64,000 nt of DNA from Bacteroidaceae bacterium (GCA_021768245.1 JAETNO010000003.1:62001-126000), one strand, 5' to 3'; numbered from the stretch's first letter, positions 32,766 through 41,540 are shown. Program-made: numbers and translations. Notes: a model not told the origin generated them from the sequence alone.

Positions 32766-33785
32766 TTATTTGAAATATACCACGCTCATGCCGGGACGCA
32801 ATTCGGGGAGTGTGTCGAGCGGATGGGCCTTGACTTCGAATGTCTTGCTGTCCCATTGTCCCGTGGCTTTTGTGGCCTGCCATGTGGCATAGCTGCCGAG
32901 GTCGCGTATATAGTAGATTTTCGCCTTGGTTTTCTTCTCGCCGAGGGCCGGAATCATGATTTCTATTTCGCCCCCGAGCGGCATGTCGTTGAGCAGCTCT
33001 TCGCGTACATTGAAGGTCACCCACTTGTCTTTGAGTTTCAGCAAGCTCATTATCGGGGCTCCGAGCGACACGAGCTCGCTCTCCTCGGGATAGACCTGGT
33101 CAATCTGCCCGTCGCAGGGGGCAATCAGATACTGGTCCTCGAGAAGGCTCTGCACTTCGGCCACTCCGCCCTTGGCCACATTGACCATCGCTGCGGCGCT
33201 TTCCTTGTCCTCTTTCTGAGCTCCGCTTATGGCGAGGCTGAGCTGGCTTTGGGCTGCGTGGTGGGCCGCAACGGCTGCGTCGTAGGCCGCTTTGGCCTCG
33301 TCGCGTTTCTGCTCTGACATCACCCCTTCATTGTAGAGGTTCTGCATGCGTGTGTAGGTCTTTTTTGTAATTTCTACCGCAGCTTCGGCCTGGCTCACCA
33401 TGTCGCGTGCGGCCTGTATGATTTGGGAGCGTGTGCCGGCGTCAACCTTCCGGTTCTGCGTGCGGGCCACGGTCTCCATTCCCTCTGCCTGCATGAGTTT
33501 CGCTTCGGCAAGGGATGAATGGATGTGCACGAGCGTGTCGCCGGCCTTCACCTGGTCGCCCTCGTGGACATAGATTTTCATCACCCTTCCGGGGAGTTTG
33601 CCGGAGATGCGTATGGCTGTGGCGTCGGCCTGCCCCTCGATGATTTCATCGGGCTTGTTGAGGAAACAGAAGCCTATGATGGCAAGTATGATGCAGATTG
33701 CCACCATTATGGCCATAGCCACCATGAGTATCTTGTTCTCGCGCTGCTCGGGAGTCGCTGAGGAAGTATTTCTTATATCTGACAT
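32766..33785 (-). CDS. HlyD/EmrA-family membrane fusion protein
   Basis: 339-residue periplasmic adaptor: membrane anchor (about 20-40), split lipoyl domain (IRISGKLPGRVMKIYVHEGDQVKAGDTL and LIAPCDGQIDQVYPEESELV), a long alpha-helical hairpin between them (about 95-200), and a C-terminal beta-barrel ending VRPGMSVVYFK-like. It links inner-membrane permeases to TolC. It lies between the TolC gene (48-base spacer with an AAAACTC-type repeat) and the first permease. Confidence 0.92.
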   Translation of the reverse strand: MSDIRNTSSATPEQRENKILMVAMAIMVAICIILAIIGFCFLNKPDEIIEGQADATAIRISGKLPGRVMKIYVHEGDQVKAGDTLVHIHSSLAEAKLMQAEGMETVARTQNRKVDAGTRSQIIQAARDMVSQAEAAVEITKKTYTRMQNLYNEGVMSEQKRDEAKAAYDAAVAAHHAAQSQLSLAISGAQKEDKESAAAMVNVAKGGVAEVQSLLEDQYLIAPCDGQIDQVYPEESELVSLGAPIMSLLKLKDKWVTFNVREELLNDMPLGGEIEIMIPALGEKKTKAKIYYIRDLGSYATWQATKATGQWDSKTFEVKAHPLDTLPELRPGMSVVYFK

Positions 33786-33787
33786 TG

Positions 33788-33827
33788 TTTTTGAGTTTTA
33801 AGTTTAAAGTTTTGAGTTCTGAGTTTC
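33788..33827. repeat. GAGTTTTAAGTTT-type low-complexity spacer repeat
   Basis: Inverse-orientation relative of the AAAACTC repeat at 8334-8370, occupying the spacer between the tolC-like and hlyD-like genes. Confidence 0.6.
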
Positions 33828-33833
33828 AATATC

Positions 33834-35333
33834 TCAGTCCACGTTTAGACGGCCGAGAACTTTTGAGAGATAGACATCGCAGAGGTATACGTCGATGCGG
33901 GCGTCCACGTTCTCCGAGTGGGCTTTGAGCCATGCGGTCTGTGCTTCCATCACATTGTCGACCGTCATGACTCCGTCACGGAACCCGAGGTCGGCGCAGC
34001 GGAGGTTCTCGTCGGCTTTCGCGAGGTTTGTCTCGGTCATCTGGAAGGTCTTGATGGCCTCCTGGGCCTTGAACGATGCCTGGTTTACCTGGAGGTCAAT
34101 CATCTCGCGGGCGTTTTCGAGCTCGAGATTGGCGGCTACGGTCTGCGCCTTGGCGGCACGGAGTTTATTGTAGTTGCCTCCCCAGTGCCAGATGGGGATG
34201 GTCAGCATGGCTCCGACGGAGAAGGCTCCGTTGAATTTCTTTTGGAAACCGTCGAACATGTTGGGATTGGAGAATGAATATGTCCCGACCAAAGCGAGGT
34301 TGGGCATCATCGACGCACGGGCCACATTTTCCTTTTCCTTGAAAATCTTCACTCCAAGCTCGAGGGCGCGGAGGTCGTCGCGTGAGGCATAGACCTCCTC
34401 CATGTTGTAGCTCTTGGCCACGGGCACGGAATTCACCACCGATTCGGCATCCTCGTCGGCGAGCGTGAACACCGTGTGGACCGGCAGTCCGCACACCTGG
34501 GCGAGGGCCATGCGCGAGAGGACCAGGCCGTTGTCCACCTTCGTGAGGTCGACCTGGGCGGAGTTGAGTTTGACGTCTACAGTCAGCTGGTCGCTTTTCG
34601 TGGCCACTCCCTGCTCCACCATCAGCTTGACGTTGTGGCTTAGCGTGTCGAGCAGATTCACATAGCTCACCGCGAGTTTCTGTTTGGCCTTGAGCGATAC
34701 CACCTGCCAGTAGGCGGCGTCGACGGCATAGACCACATCCTGCGCGGCATTGTCGTGCATCGCCGTGGCGAGTTCTTCGGCATAGCCCGTGATTTTGTTC
34801 ATGGCCACGATTTTTCCGCCCATGAATATCGGTTGGGTCAGCGTCACTGCTCCGAAAAACACATTGTGGATGTCATATGTCAGCGCCTCTTTGGGAAGTA
34901 GTGCCACTTGCTCGGGCACCGGCTTGCCGTTGACCGTGATGGGCTCGCCCGTCATTGGATTCTTTACTACTGAGAACTCATAGCCCTGCTTCTCGAGATT
35001 GAACGTCTTGACCGGCAGGAGCTGATCGGAACCGATTACCGAAATCTCCTTCTGGTTATACATATATCCTCCCGCGAAATCAAGGGCCGGGAGATAGGCG
35101 GCGAAAGCCTGGTCCTTCTCATAGCCCGCCACCTTGATTTGTTGTGCCGACTTGCGGAGATTCTTGTTGTTGGCGAGAGCCATCCGGCGGCATTGCTCGA
35201 GCGTGACCGGGCCGTCCGCGCCGATGTCGGGCGTCTGTGCCGCCACGCCCATCGGGGCCAACGCGCATAGTGCGATGAAAAGTCTGCGGAGTGCATCTGA
35301 AAGATTCCGCCTGTAGGTGAAACTTAAGATCAT
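33834..35333 (-). CDS. TolC-family outer-membrane efflux protein
   Basis: 499 residues: signal peptide (about 1-32, ending GVAAQ) and two OEP repeats of long helices and beta strands (about 45-265 and 290-490). VTLEQCRRMALANNKNLRKS is the typical first TolC helix. It forms the trimeric outer-membrane duct of the exporter. First gene of the four-gene operon. ATG at 35333; a -7 box at 35481-35488 gives a leader of about 140 bases containing a short inverted repeat AGTAAC/GTTACT. Confidence 0.92.
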   Translation of the reverse strand: MILSFTYRRNLSDALRRLFIALCALAPMGVAAQTPDIGADGPVTLEQCRRMALANNKNLRKSAQQIKVAGYEKDQAFAAYLPALDFAGGYMYNQKEISVIGSDQLLPVKTFNLEKQGYEFSVVKNPMTGEPITVNGKPVPEQVALLPKEALTYDIHNVFFGAVTLTQPIFMGGKIVAMNKITGYAEELATAMHDNAAQDVVYAVDAAYWQVVSLKAKQKLAVSYVNLLDTLSHNVKLMVEQGVATKSDQLTVDVKLNSAQVDLTKVDNGLVLSRMALAQVCGLPVHTVFTLADEDAESVVNSVPVAKSYNMEEVYASRDDLRALELGVKIFKEKENVARASMMPNLALVGTYSFSNPNMFDGFQKKFNGAFSVGAMLTIPIWHWGGNYNKLRAAKAQTVAANLELENAREMIDLQVNQASFKAQEAIKTFQMTETNLAKADENLRCADLGFRDGVMTVDNVMEAQTAWLKAHSENVDARIDVYLCDVYLSKVLGRLNVD

Positions 35334-35354
35334 AGACTCTTTAATTTTTTTATG

Positions 35355-35382
35355 TAAGTAACTCTCTATTAAAGGTTACTTA
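35355..35382 (-). promoter_or_regulatory. Leader hairpin (AAGTAAC/GTTACTT) upstream of the tolC-like gene
   Basis: Short inverted repeat in the 5' leader, 22 bases before ATG 35333. It includes GAGAGTTACTTA, which also occurs just before the starts at 53199 and 54865. Confidence 0.4.
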
Positions 35383-35480
35383 TGCTTCGGTTAAAGCATG
35401 ATTCGGATTTTTGAAATGCATGTCTCCTGAAGAGAAATTCGGATGAGACATTGTGTTGAAACGCGTGCTGAAACGTCTTG

Positions 35481-35488
35481 CAAATATA
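35481..35488 (-). promoter_or_regulatory. -7 promoter box (TATATTTG) for the export operon
   Basis: TAnnTTTG match on the minus strand; start near 35474, leader of about 140 bases to ATG 35333. Confidence 0.5.
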
Positions 35489-35644
35489 ACCCCTTTTCAC
35501 AATTAAAAGTTTAAAATCAACACCCCAACTTTCAACCCCTGCGACGAAAAATTGTCCACTTTTTCCTCCACCCGCATATCCGGTCCTTCTCTATTCCGAT
35601 ATCCCGATACTCTCACCGGTACCCACCCATCCTCGCCAACCAAT

Positions 35645-35688
35645 CCTATTCCTCAAAAACGGTAATTTTACCGTTTTTGAGGAATAGG
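35645..35688. repeat. Perfect 21-bp inverted repeat with 2-base loop
   Basis: Arms 35645-35665 and 35668-35688 are perfectly complementary. It lies in the divergent spacer between the tolC-like operon promoter and the structured-RNA promoter, not next to any stop codon. Confidence 0.7.
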
Positions 35689-35718
35689 GAGATTTTTGTG
35701 CTGATTTCTATTAATTTA

Positions 35719-35749
35719 TTGCAGTTTTTATAAAATAATTTTAACTTTG
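35719..35749 (+). promoter_or_regulatory. Promoter of the structured RNA
   Basis: -7 box TAACTTTG (35742-35749) with TTG -33 element (35719-35721), spacing 20. Start predicted near 35756, exactly where the 5' hairpin of the RNA begins. Confidence 0.75.
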
Positions 35750-35755
35750 CGAGTG

Positions 35756-36099
35756 CAGACCGCATCGCAGAGGCCCGGTCGGGGGATGATGCGGGAGGGT
35801 CTGCGCTTATTGCCTTGGTTTCATGCCTTGGCAAAGACATAATGAAAGCGTTTACTCGGCGCTCTTCTTGGCTTGTTGAAACCTGGAAAACTTCAATATT
35901 GGAGTCAAGAATGAGACAACGGTAGATGCCTTGTGGATATGTATATATCACTGATAGTGTGCGTGTGAACGTAGCTTGTCGGTGTGTTGTCATATTCTGC
36001 GTGAGGCTTCTGCGTTGTCCGTTCTACTCCGATGGGCAATTCCAGGGCCTCAGCAAGCGGGACGGGCAACAAGTACGGCTCTCACGCTTTTTCTTTTTT
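35756..36099 (+). ncRNA. Structured non-coding RNA of about 344 nt, family unassigned
   Basis: A promoter box, dense local pairing and a terminal U-tract define this unit; no convincing ORF fills it. Pairings I can read are a 5' hairpin (35755-35766 with 35788-35804, GCAGACC-GCATC against GATGC...GGTCTGC), TTGCC/GGCAA (35810-35834), TTGAA/TTCAA (35876-35896), GACAAC/GTTGTC (35915-35920 with 35986-35991), GATAT/ATATC (35936-35949), GTTGTCCG/CGGGCAAC (36014-36021 with 36063-36070), and an outer GCGTGAG/CTCACGC (35999-36005 with 36081-36087) directly before TTTTTCTTTTTT. It lacks RNase P, tmRNA and SRP signatures. The Bacteroidales-1 or 6S-like families are candidates by genomic style only. Confidence 0.65.
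35999..36099 (+). terminator. Terminal multibranch stem and U-tract of the structured RNA
   Basis: GCGTGAG (35999-36005) pairs with CTCACGC (36081-36087) around an inner 8-bp stem and is followed at 36088-36099 by TTTTTCTTTTTT. This suggests that the RNA ends here rather than being a leader of the CDS at 36161. Confidence 0.6.
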
Positions 36100-36160
36100 C
36101 TGAACCAATCATTATCGTGCCGATGAGGAGTGCCCGGAGGCGAATAAAAGCTGAACCGTT

Positions 36161-37162
36161 ATGTTTAAAAAATTACTCCTGGCACTTATCTGTCTGCCCG
36201 TAGCCCTCGCCGGATTTTCCGCGCAACTCACCGCCACACTTCAGAGTGGAGACAAAGTCACCCCCTTCTACGGCGCAAGTTCCTTCGTCGATGCTTACAA
36301 TGCCGCCATCGACGGCGACGTAATCACCCTTTCTCCCGGCCTTTTCACTTCTGCCGAAATCCAGAAATCAATCACCGTCATAGGCACCTATGCTTTCAGC
36401 ACGGATGATTCTAAGACAAGCCGCTTCTCATCATTGACAGTGAGTGCCGACAACGTCACCCTCGAAGGCCTGCGCTTTGCAATGATACTCACTATTAAGG
36501 GCGCAGACCAGTTGACGATTTCCCGTTGCTATATTCCCGGTTTAGAAGAAGCCGAAAAGACAGACCATAAATATCATGACAATACGATTATCACTGATTG
36601 CATTATACGGCGTAATAATGCCATGGCTCTTTCAAAAAATGCGGTGATGCGTAATTGTTGCATCAATTATTTTGACAATAAAAACGAGAGTGCCAATCTT
36701 GCTCTGATTGAGAATTGCAATATACCGAAATTTGAGGTTTATAGTGGAGTGGCATATCAGCCCTATGCCATTTATAGAAAGTGCTTATTGGGACTTTTTT
36801 CTAATCAATTCTCTTCAGCTAATCCGAAATTAACAGTATCTGCTCCCAGTGAATTCCATGGTAATTGTTTCTACAAAGGTTATTGGTATGATTATAGTGC
36901 TAATTACACAAAGGATTGGGTGATAGATTATGGTTCATGTGCTCATGATTCCAATGTGTTTAATAAGGGGTCGTATGGAAATAAAGAAAGTGAACCTTAT
37001 ATAGATAGTTTTGCTAAGTATACTGTTGGTAACATCTCCTACGGTCCTATCGACCATAAGGAATATCCCGCCATCCCGTCAATCATCTCTTCGGAAATTG
37101 ATACCAAGACCGATGCCGAAGGCAATCTGCATGTGAAAATCTCTGCTACCGCCCGCGACTGA
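36161..37162 (+). CDS. Secreted right-handed beta-helix-like protein
   Basis: 333 residues with a signal peptide (1-21, LAGFSAQ). The body looks like a parallel beta-helix: short repeated strands with DVITLSPGLFTSAEIQKSITVIG and NVTLEGLRFAMILTIKGADQLTISRC, as in pectate-lyase-like or choice-of-anchor proteins. No catalytic site is identifiable. The central part (about 36540-37015) is much more AT-rich than either end, suggesting mosaic origin. It is the first of three co-directional exported proteins, 22 bases before the next gene, and lies 61 bases downstream of the structured RNA. Confidence 0.7.
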   Translation: MFKKLLLALICLPVALAGFSAQLTATLQSGDKVTPFYGASSFVDAYNAAIDGDVITLSPGLFTSAEIQKSITVIGTYAFSTDDSKTSRFSSLTVSADNVTLEGLRFAMILTIKGADQLTISRCYIPGLEEAEKTDHKYHDNTIITDCIIRRNNAMALSKNAVMRNCCINYFDNKNESANLALIENCNIPKFEVYSGVAYQPYAIYRKCLLGLFSNQFSSANPKLTVSAPSEFHGNCFYKGYWYDYSANYTKDWVIDYGSCAHDSNVFNKGSYGNKESEPYIDSFAKYTVGNISYGPIDHKEYPAIPSIISSEIDTKTDAEGNLHVKISATARD

Positions 37163-37184
37163 TTTCCTAAAACCATTTGCAATT

Positions 37185-38168
37185 ATGAAAAAATTACTGT
37201 TCGTAATGCTTGTGGCAGTGATTGGTGTCAGTCCCGGCTTGGCGGAAGAAGAGCTGCAGGTCGCTTCCGTACAATATTGGATTGACAACGACTACGCTTC
37301 GGCATCTGTCAGCTCCACGATGGAGTTTGACGTGGCCTGCTCCGACCTCCCGACAGGCTACCACACCCTGCACTATAGGGTTCTTGACAGCAAGGGCCGA
37401 TATTCAGCCCTTCAGGAACATGGCTTCCTGAAACTCGCGCCCGTGACCGCTGCTACGGCAGTGGCTTCTCTTCAATATTGGTGGGATGATTCGCACTCCA
37501 ATGCAGTTACTATCCCCTATACTCCCGATGAATTCGTCCTCCCGACAGCAGCACTTCCTGTGGGTCTCCACAGCCTGAAATACAGGGTCAAGGACAATGC
37601 CGGTCGCTGGTCGGAGTGCCGCTCACATTATTTCTATAAGGCTGAGGTTCCCGCTCCCGCTACTGTGGTCAGCTATTCATATTGGTGGAATGACCTTACG
37701 GATAAGACCGTGACGAAGCAGATTGAAGAGCCGGCGGCCTCCTTCGTCCTCGATGAGGATTTCACGGTTCCAGAGGAAGCCCGCACCGGCTATGCAGGTC
37801 ATTATACGGCCACGCTCAATCTCCTGGTTACGGACAATCGCGGACGCTCTACCTATCTTTCTTCCAATGTGGAGTATCCCGACAACGATGCCCCCGTGAC
37901 CGATATAGACGCGGACAGATATGTGGCCACATCGACCGTCAAGCTCACCTGGGAGGAGTCGACCAAAGATAAGATGGGCGACTACAATGTTTATGTCTCC
38001 AAGGACAACGGCCCCTTCCTTCTGTGGCTCCCCGACACGAAACAGACCTCGGCCACTTTCCGGGGAGTGCGCGGAAGCTCCTATCTGTTCACCGTCACGG
38101 GGCGCGATGCTTTCGGCAACCGCGAGGAGTATGATGAAACCAAGTGTGTATCAGTAACATTCGAATAA
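37185..38168 (+). CDS. Secreted protein with YWxD/W repeats and a fibronectin-like domain
   Basis: 327 residues, signal peptide 1-20. Three repeats of about 75 residues each start with an SxQYWxDND/YWWDD/YWWND motif and contain GYHTLHYRVLDSKGRYS, GLHSLKYRVKDNAGRWS or an equivalent. A C-terminal Fn3-like domain (about 240-325, VKLTWEESTKDKMGDYNVYVSKDNG) follows. Repeats of this kind are found in cell-surface proteins of Bacteroidota. Likely co-transcribed with its neighbours: it starts 22 bases after the beta-helix gene, and the next ATG is 2 bases after its stop. Confidence 0.75.
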   Translation: MKKLLFVMLVAVIGVSPGLAEEELQVASVQYWIDNDYASASVSSTMEFDVACSDLPTGYHTLHYRVLDSKGRYSALQEHGFLKLAPVTAATAVASLQYWWDDSHSNAVTIPYTPDEFVLPTAALPVGLHSLKYRVKDNAGRWSECRSHYFYKAEVPAPATVVSYSYWWNDLTDKTVTKQIEEPAASFVLDEDFTVPEEARTGYAGHYTATLNLLVTDNRGRSTYLSSNVEYPDNDAPVTDIDADRYVATSTVKLTWEESTKDKMGDYNVYVSKDNGPFLLWLPDTKQTSATFRGVRGSSYLFTVTGRDAFGNREEYDETKCVSVTFE

Positions 38169-38170
38169 TC

Positions 38171-41100
38171 ATGGAAAAGTCAATTAAAAGAAGAGGAAGA
38201 ATATTGCTGATTCTCATGGCACTCCTTTGTGGAGCGTTTCATGTCAACGCTATTTCTTTATGGGTCGGCCAGACCTATACATGGGATTTCGGCAATTCCA
38301 TACAGGGTTCCGTCTATAATATGAATGTCAGTGTCAGCGGAGGCTATCTCTCGGTCACCGGCTCAGGCTTTTATCGCAACATCACCCCGACGCAATATTT
38401 CAGTGGAACGGCGACGGTCACTGCGGAGTGGGACTATACGCTTTACTATGGCGACACCAAACGTCACCAAAGGGTGAGCGTCTCGATTTCCTGCTATGAA
38501 AATCCCGTTTCCATATCGCGCACAAGCGTTACACTCTCTCCGGGTGAGACATATCAGCTGGGCTATCGCCATGCCTATGACAACCAGTATGTCGGAGCGG
38601 CAAATGCATATTTCTCGGGAGGCAATTCAAGCTTCTCGGTTTCTTCGTCAGGCTTGATAACCGCGATAGCTCCGGGTTCCGGCTATGTCAATGTATATTC
38701 TAAGGTTTCGTCTGCGTCCAAAGCACCGTCATGCTATGTGACCGTGAGAGACGTAGAGCCTACGGGTGCATCGATTAACAATGTCAGCGTTCTCGCTGAC
38801 CAAAGTACTGACCTCAGTGTCAGCGTATCTCCCTCGAACGCTACCGTGAAATCCAGGCAATGGCATGTGAAAAGCGGCTCCGATGTCGTCAGCATATCCG
38901 GGTCGCGCCTTACAGGCCTGAAACCCGGGACGGCCACGATTTATTGTATGGTCAACGGCTCGGTGCGCAGCAATGATGCCACTGTCACCGTGACGGAGCC
39001 GAAACTGACAAATGTATCGACTTTGCCGGCTGCGGATGCGACCGCAATCTCCGTGTTCTCCAATCCGCTCGTGACCTATTCCCATACAATTTCCAAGGGT
39101 GATGATTTCAATTCGATAAGGTTAAGCGGTGGAGGCGGAAATGTTGACGGAACGGTCGAGATTTCCGGTCGGGAACTGCGTTTCCTTCCGACAAAGCCCT
39201 TGAAGGCTCTCACGAAATACGTGCTGTCCGTTCCCCGCAATGCCGTCAGGAACAAATGGGGCAGTCCGGCTCAGAGTGATGTGACCTTGTCTTTTACCAC
39301 GGCCGACCTTGAGAAAGCGACTGTTGAGATGTCTCCTTCCGATGGCAGTTTCCTTACATCCGGAGATTGCATTACGCTTAAATCCGTCCCGGCGGATGCT
39401 AAAATCTACTATACTCTTGATGGCAGTGCCCCATCCATCTCAAGTACCTTGTATTCTGACCCTATAAAGGCGTCCGGTGATGTCACAGTCAAGGCATTTG
39501 CTGTCCGTGAGGGATATAAGGACAGTGATGTGGTTTCAGGTCAATATTTCAAGAGTCAGAGTGAGATTCTTTCATATTATCCCAATGACCGGTCGCCCCT
39601 GTTTAACTATAGTTCCGTGAGTCCGCATCTTAAATTGAGCGGAGGAATGGTAAAGTCCAACAATTTCCGACGCATATCGCTCACGACCTCCTCGGGCGAA
39701 GAAGTGGAGGGCGAAGCCCATCTGACGAATTATATGATAATCTTTGTTCCTGCCGAACCGCTTGAAAACTCCACAACCTACACTATGGACATCCCGCGAG
39801 ATGCCGTCAAGACTCTTAATGGAGAGGTGTTTAAAGGTTTCAAATGGTCATTTACCACTCCGACATTACCTGTGGGCGTTGCTATGCGTGGCGATGAGTC
39901 GGTGTTTGTCCTTTCAGAGAACGGTATCCTCAAATCACGTGGTATGGATTATCTGACCTATACTCCGGCTGAAGGAAGCTATCAATTTAAGGATTATGAC
40001 AAACTGACCGACGTGCAGACAGGTGTTTCCGATATAGCTTACGGCTATACCCATGGACTGATACTGAAGGGTTCTGCAGTTTCAGGCTCGGGAATCTCTT
40101 TCTGCGGAGAGACGGGGACATCGGCAAGTATAGCGGCTATAGGCGATGTGAAGACCGTCAGAGCCGGTTTCCAGACGTCGGCGATTATAGGCGAGGATAA
40201 CTCCCTCTGGATGTGTGGCCGTAATGATTTCTACCAACTTGGGGATAATACCGGAACCACTGCAAAGACGTTTGTCAAGGTTGCTGACAATGTGATTGAC
40301 GTGGCTCTCGGCAATGGCTATACGCTATATGTCGACACTGACAATGTCTTGTGGGCGGTAGGGCGCAACCACCGTGGCCAGCTCGGAGATGGTACTACTG
40401 AACTTCGGCGCTCTCCTGTGAAAATCATGGAAGGTGTTGAGAAGGTGTATACGTCTACTGACGGTTATTTCAGTGCCTGTATTATGACCGACAACAGACT
40501 CTTGACCTGGGGCGACAATTCCTCTGGACAATTGGGCCGTGGTGAGGATGTAGTGTATTCTCCGACTCCTGCGGTAGTTATGAATGATGCTGTTTCCGCT
40601 TCCTTAGGAGGGGCGCATATGCTCGCTAAAAATGGGGTGTATGAAATTTATGCCTGGGGCTCCAATGCCTATGGTCAGATTGGAAGTACGAATGGCAATT
40701 TCTCCAGGCCGGTACGTATGGCCGGAAATGTGATGGAGGCCTCAGCCGGACCGAACTCGTCGTTGATTCTATACAATAGTGGTAAGGTCACAGGATGGGG
40801 GCGAAAGAGCCATTCCAATTTCGGCTCCGGTGAGGGCAATGCCTATGATTTTGTGATAGATGATGGACGCGAGTGTTCCTCTCTCGAAGGATTGTCGGTA
40901 GAACCATGGCAGTTCGAAGCGAAGCCTGAGAGCAGTTTCGCGCTTGTTGCGATTCCAAAGCCATTGACTGCCGATTATGAATCCTTGGAATGGTCAAGCG
41001 ACAATCCGGGAGTCGCTACGGTTGATGGCAACGGGATTATCCGTACCGGCAATCTTGGTGAAGCTACCGTCACTGCCCGATTTACCGATAGGTTCGGTGT

Positions 41101-41383
41101 GGTGAAAGAAGCTGTCTCAAAAGTCATCTGTACCGGTAGCCCTGATAATAGCGGCATTGATTCTGTTGTTGAGGATGGTTCGCTTTGGACAGCTCATGCT
41201 CAGGGCTCTTCAATCATAATTGAAAATGCCGGAATTGGCGAGACTTATACCGTCTACAATGTCCAGGGTATTGCGGTCGGTTGGCGTAACGCTGATTCAG
41301 GAACATTGTCTTTTGACGTTAATATCCCCGGCGTCTATATGGTTCAATCCCGCGATAGGGTTGTGAAAGTGATTTGTCGCTAA
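38171..41383 (+). CDS. Large secreted Big2/SbsA-like/RCC1 protein with C-terminal sorting-like domain
   Basis: 1070 residues from ATG 38171; an upstream in-frame start at 38144 overlaps the previous gene and is rejected. Order: signal peptide (1-27), Ig-like domains including a Big2 (about 195-280), an SbsA-like Ig domain (about 281-385), a chitobiase/CHB_HEX_C-like domain (about 390-465, KIYYTLDGSAP), a second SbsA-like domain, an RCC1-type beta-propeller (about 575-870, with WAVGRNHRGQLGDG and WGDNSSGQLGRG), a further Big2, and a C-terminal YTVYNVQGIAV...GVYMVQ segment like T9SS type A sorting domains. Probably surface-exposed and adhesive. A terminator follows at 41408-41447. Confidence 0.8.
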   Translation: MEKSIKRRGRILLILMALLCGAFHVNAISLWVGQTYTWDFGNSIQGSVYNMNVSVSGGYLSVTGSGFYRNITPTQYFSGTATVTAEWDYTLYYGDTKRHQRVSVSISCYENPVSISRTSVTLSPGETYQLGYRHAYDNQYVGAANAYFSGGNSSFSVSSSGLITAIAPGSGYVNVYSKVSSASKAPSCYVTVRDVEPTGASINNVSVLADQSTDLSVSVSPSNATVKSRQWHVKSGSDVVSISGSRLTGLKPGTATIYCMVNGSVRSNDATVTVTEPKLTNVSTLPAADATAISVFSNPLVTYSHTISKGDDFNSIRLSGGGGNVDGTVEISGRELRFLPTKPLKALTKYVLSVPRNAVRNKWGSPAQSDVTLSFTTADLEKATVEMSPSDGSFLTSGDCITLKSVPADAKIYYTLDGSAPSISSTLYSDPIKASGDVTVKAFAVREGYKDSDVVSGQYFKSQSEILSYYPNDRSPLFNYSSVSPHLKLSGGMVKSNNFRRISLTTSSGEEVEGEAHLTNYMIIFVPAEPLENSTTYTMDIPRDAVKTLNGEVFKGFKWSFTTPTLPVGVAMRGDESVFVLSENGILKSRGMDYLTYTPAEGSYQFKDYDKLTDVQTGVSDIAYGYTHGLILKGSAVSGSGISFCGETGTSASIAAIGDVKTVRAGFQTSAIIGEDNSLWMCGRNDFYQLGDNTGTTAKTFVKVADNVIDVALGNGYTLYVDTDNVLWAVGRNHRGQLGDGTTELRRSPVKIMEGVEKVYTSTDGYFSACIMTDNRLLTWGDNSSGQLGRGEDVVYSPTPAVVMNDAVSASLGGAHMLAKNGVYEIYAWGSNAYGQIGSTNGNFSRPVRMAGNVMEASAGPNSSLILYNSGKVTGWGRKSHSNFGSGEGNAYDFVIDDGRECSSLEGLSVEPWQFEAKPESSFALVAIPKPLTADYESLEWSSDNPGVATVDGNGIIRTGNLGEATVTARFTDRFGVVKEAVSKVICTGSPDNSGIDSVVEDGSLWTAHAQGSSIIIENAGIGETYTVYNVQGIAVGWRNADSGTLSFDVNIPGVYMVQSRDRVVKVICR

Positions 41384-41407
41384 GGCGTTGAAAGTATCTA
41401 TATTGAG

Positions 41408-41447
41408 CAAGGCCACCCTTTAAACATTGGGGTGGTCTTGTTTTTTT
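41408..41447 (+). terminator. Intrinsic terminator of the surface-protein cluster
   Basis: 11-bp stem CAAGGCCACCC/GGGTGGTCTTG (one G-U) with an 11-base loop, followed by TTTTTTT at 41441-41447. Confidence 0.9.
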
Positions 41448-41501
41448 AAATCTCATCCAACTCTTTTGCATAATCGCAGTCGGGGATGGGGGTGGGTGGT
41501 G

Positions 41502-41509
41502 TAAATTTG
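41502..41509 (+). promoter_or_regulatory. -7 promoter box (TAAATTTG) for the DUF6291-like gene
   Basis: TAnnTTTG on plus, 32 bases before ATG 41541; no clear -33 TTG. Confidence 0.5.
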
Positions 41510-41540
41510 CGGTAGAATATTAATAAAATCACCTATAATC

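Noticed and set aside
35756..36099. Short open frames of 66-75 codons within the structured RNA
   Set aside because: They lack protein-like composition, overlap the strong stems and lie in a region ending in a terminator.
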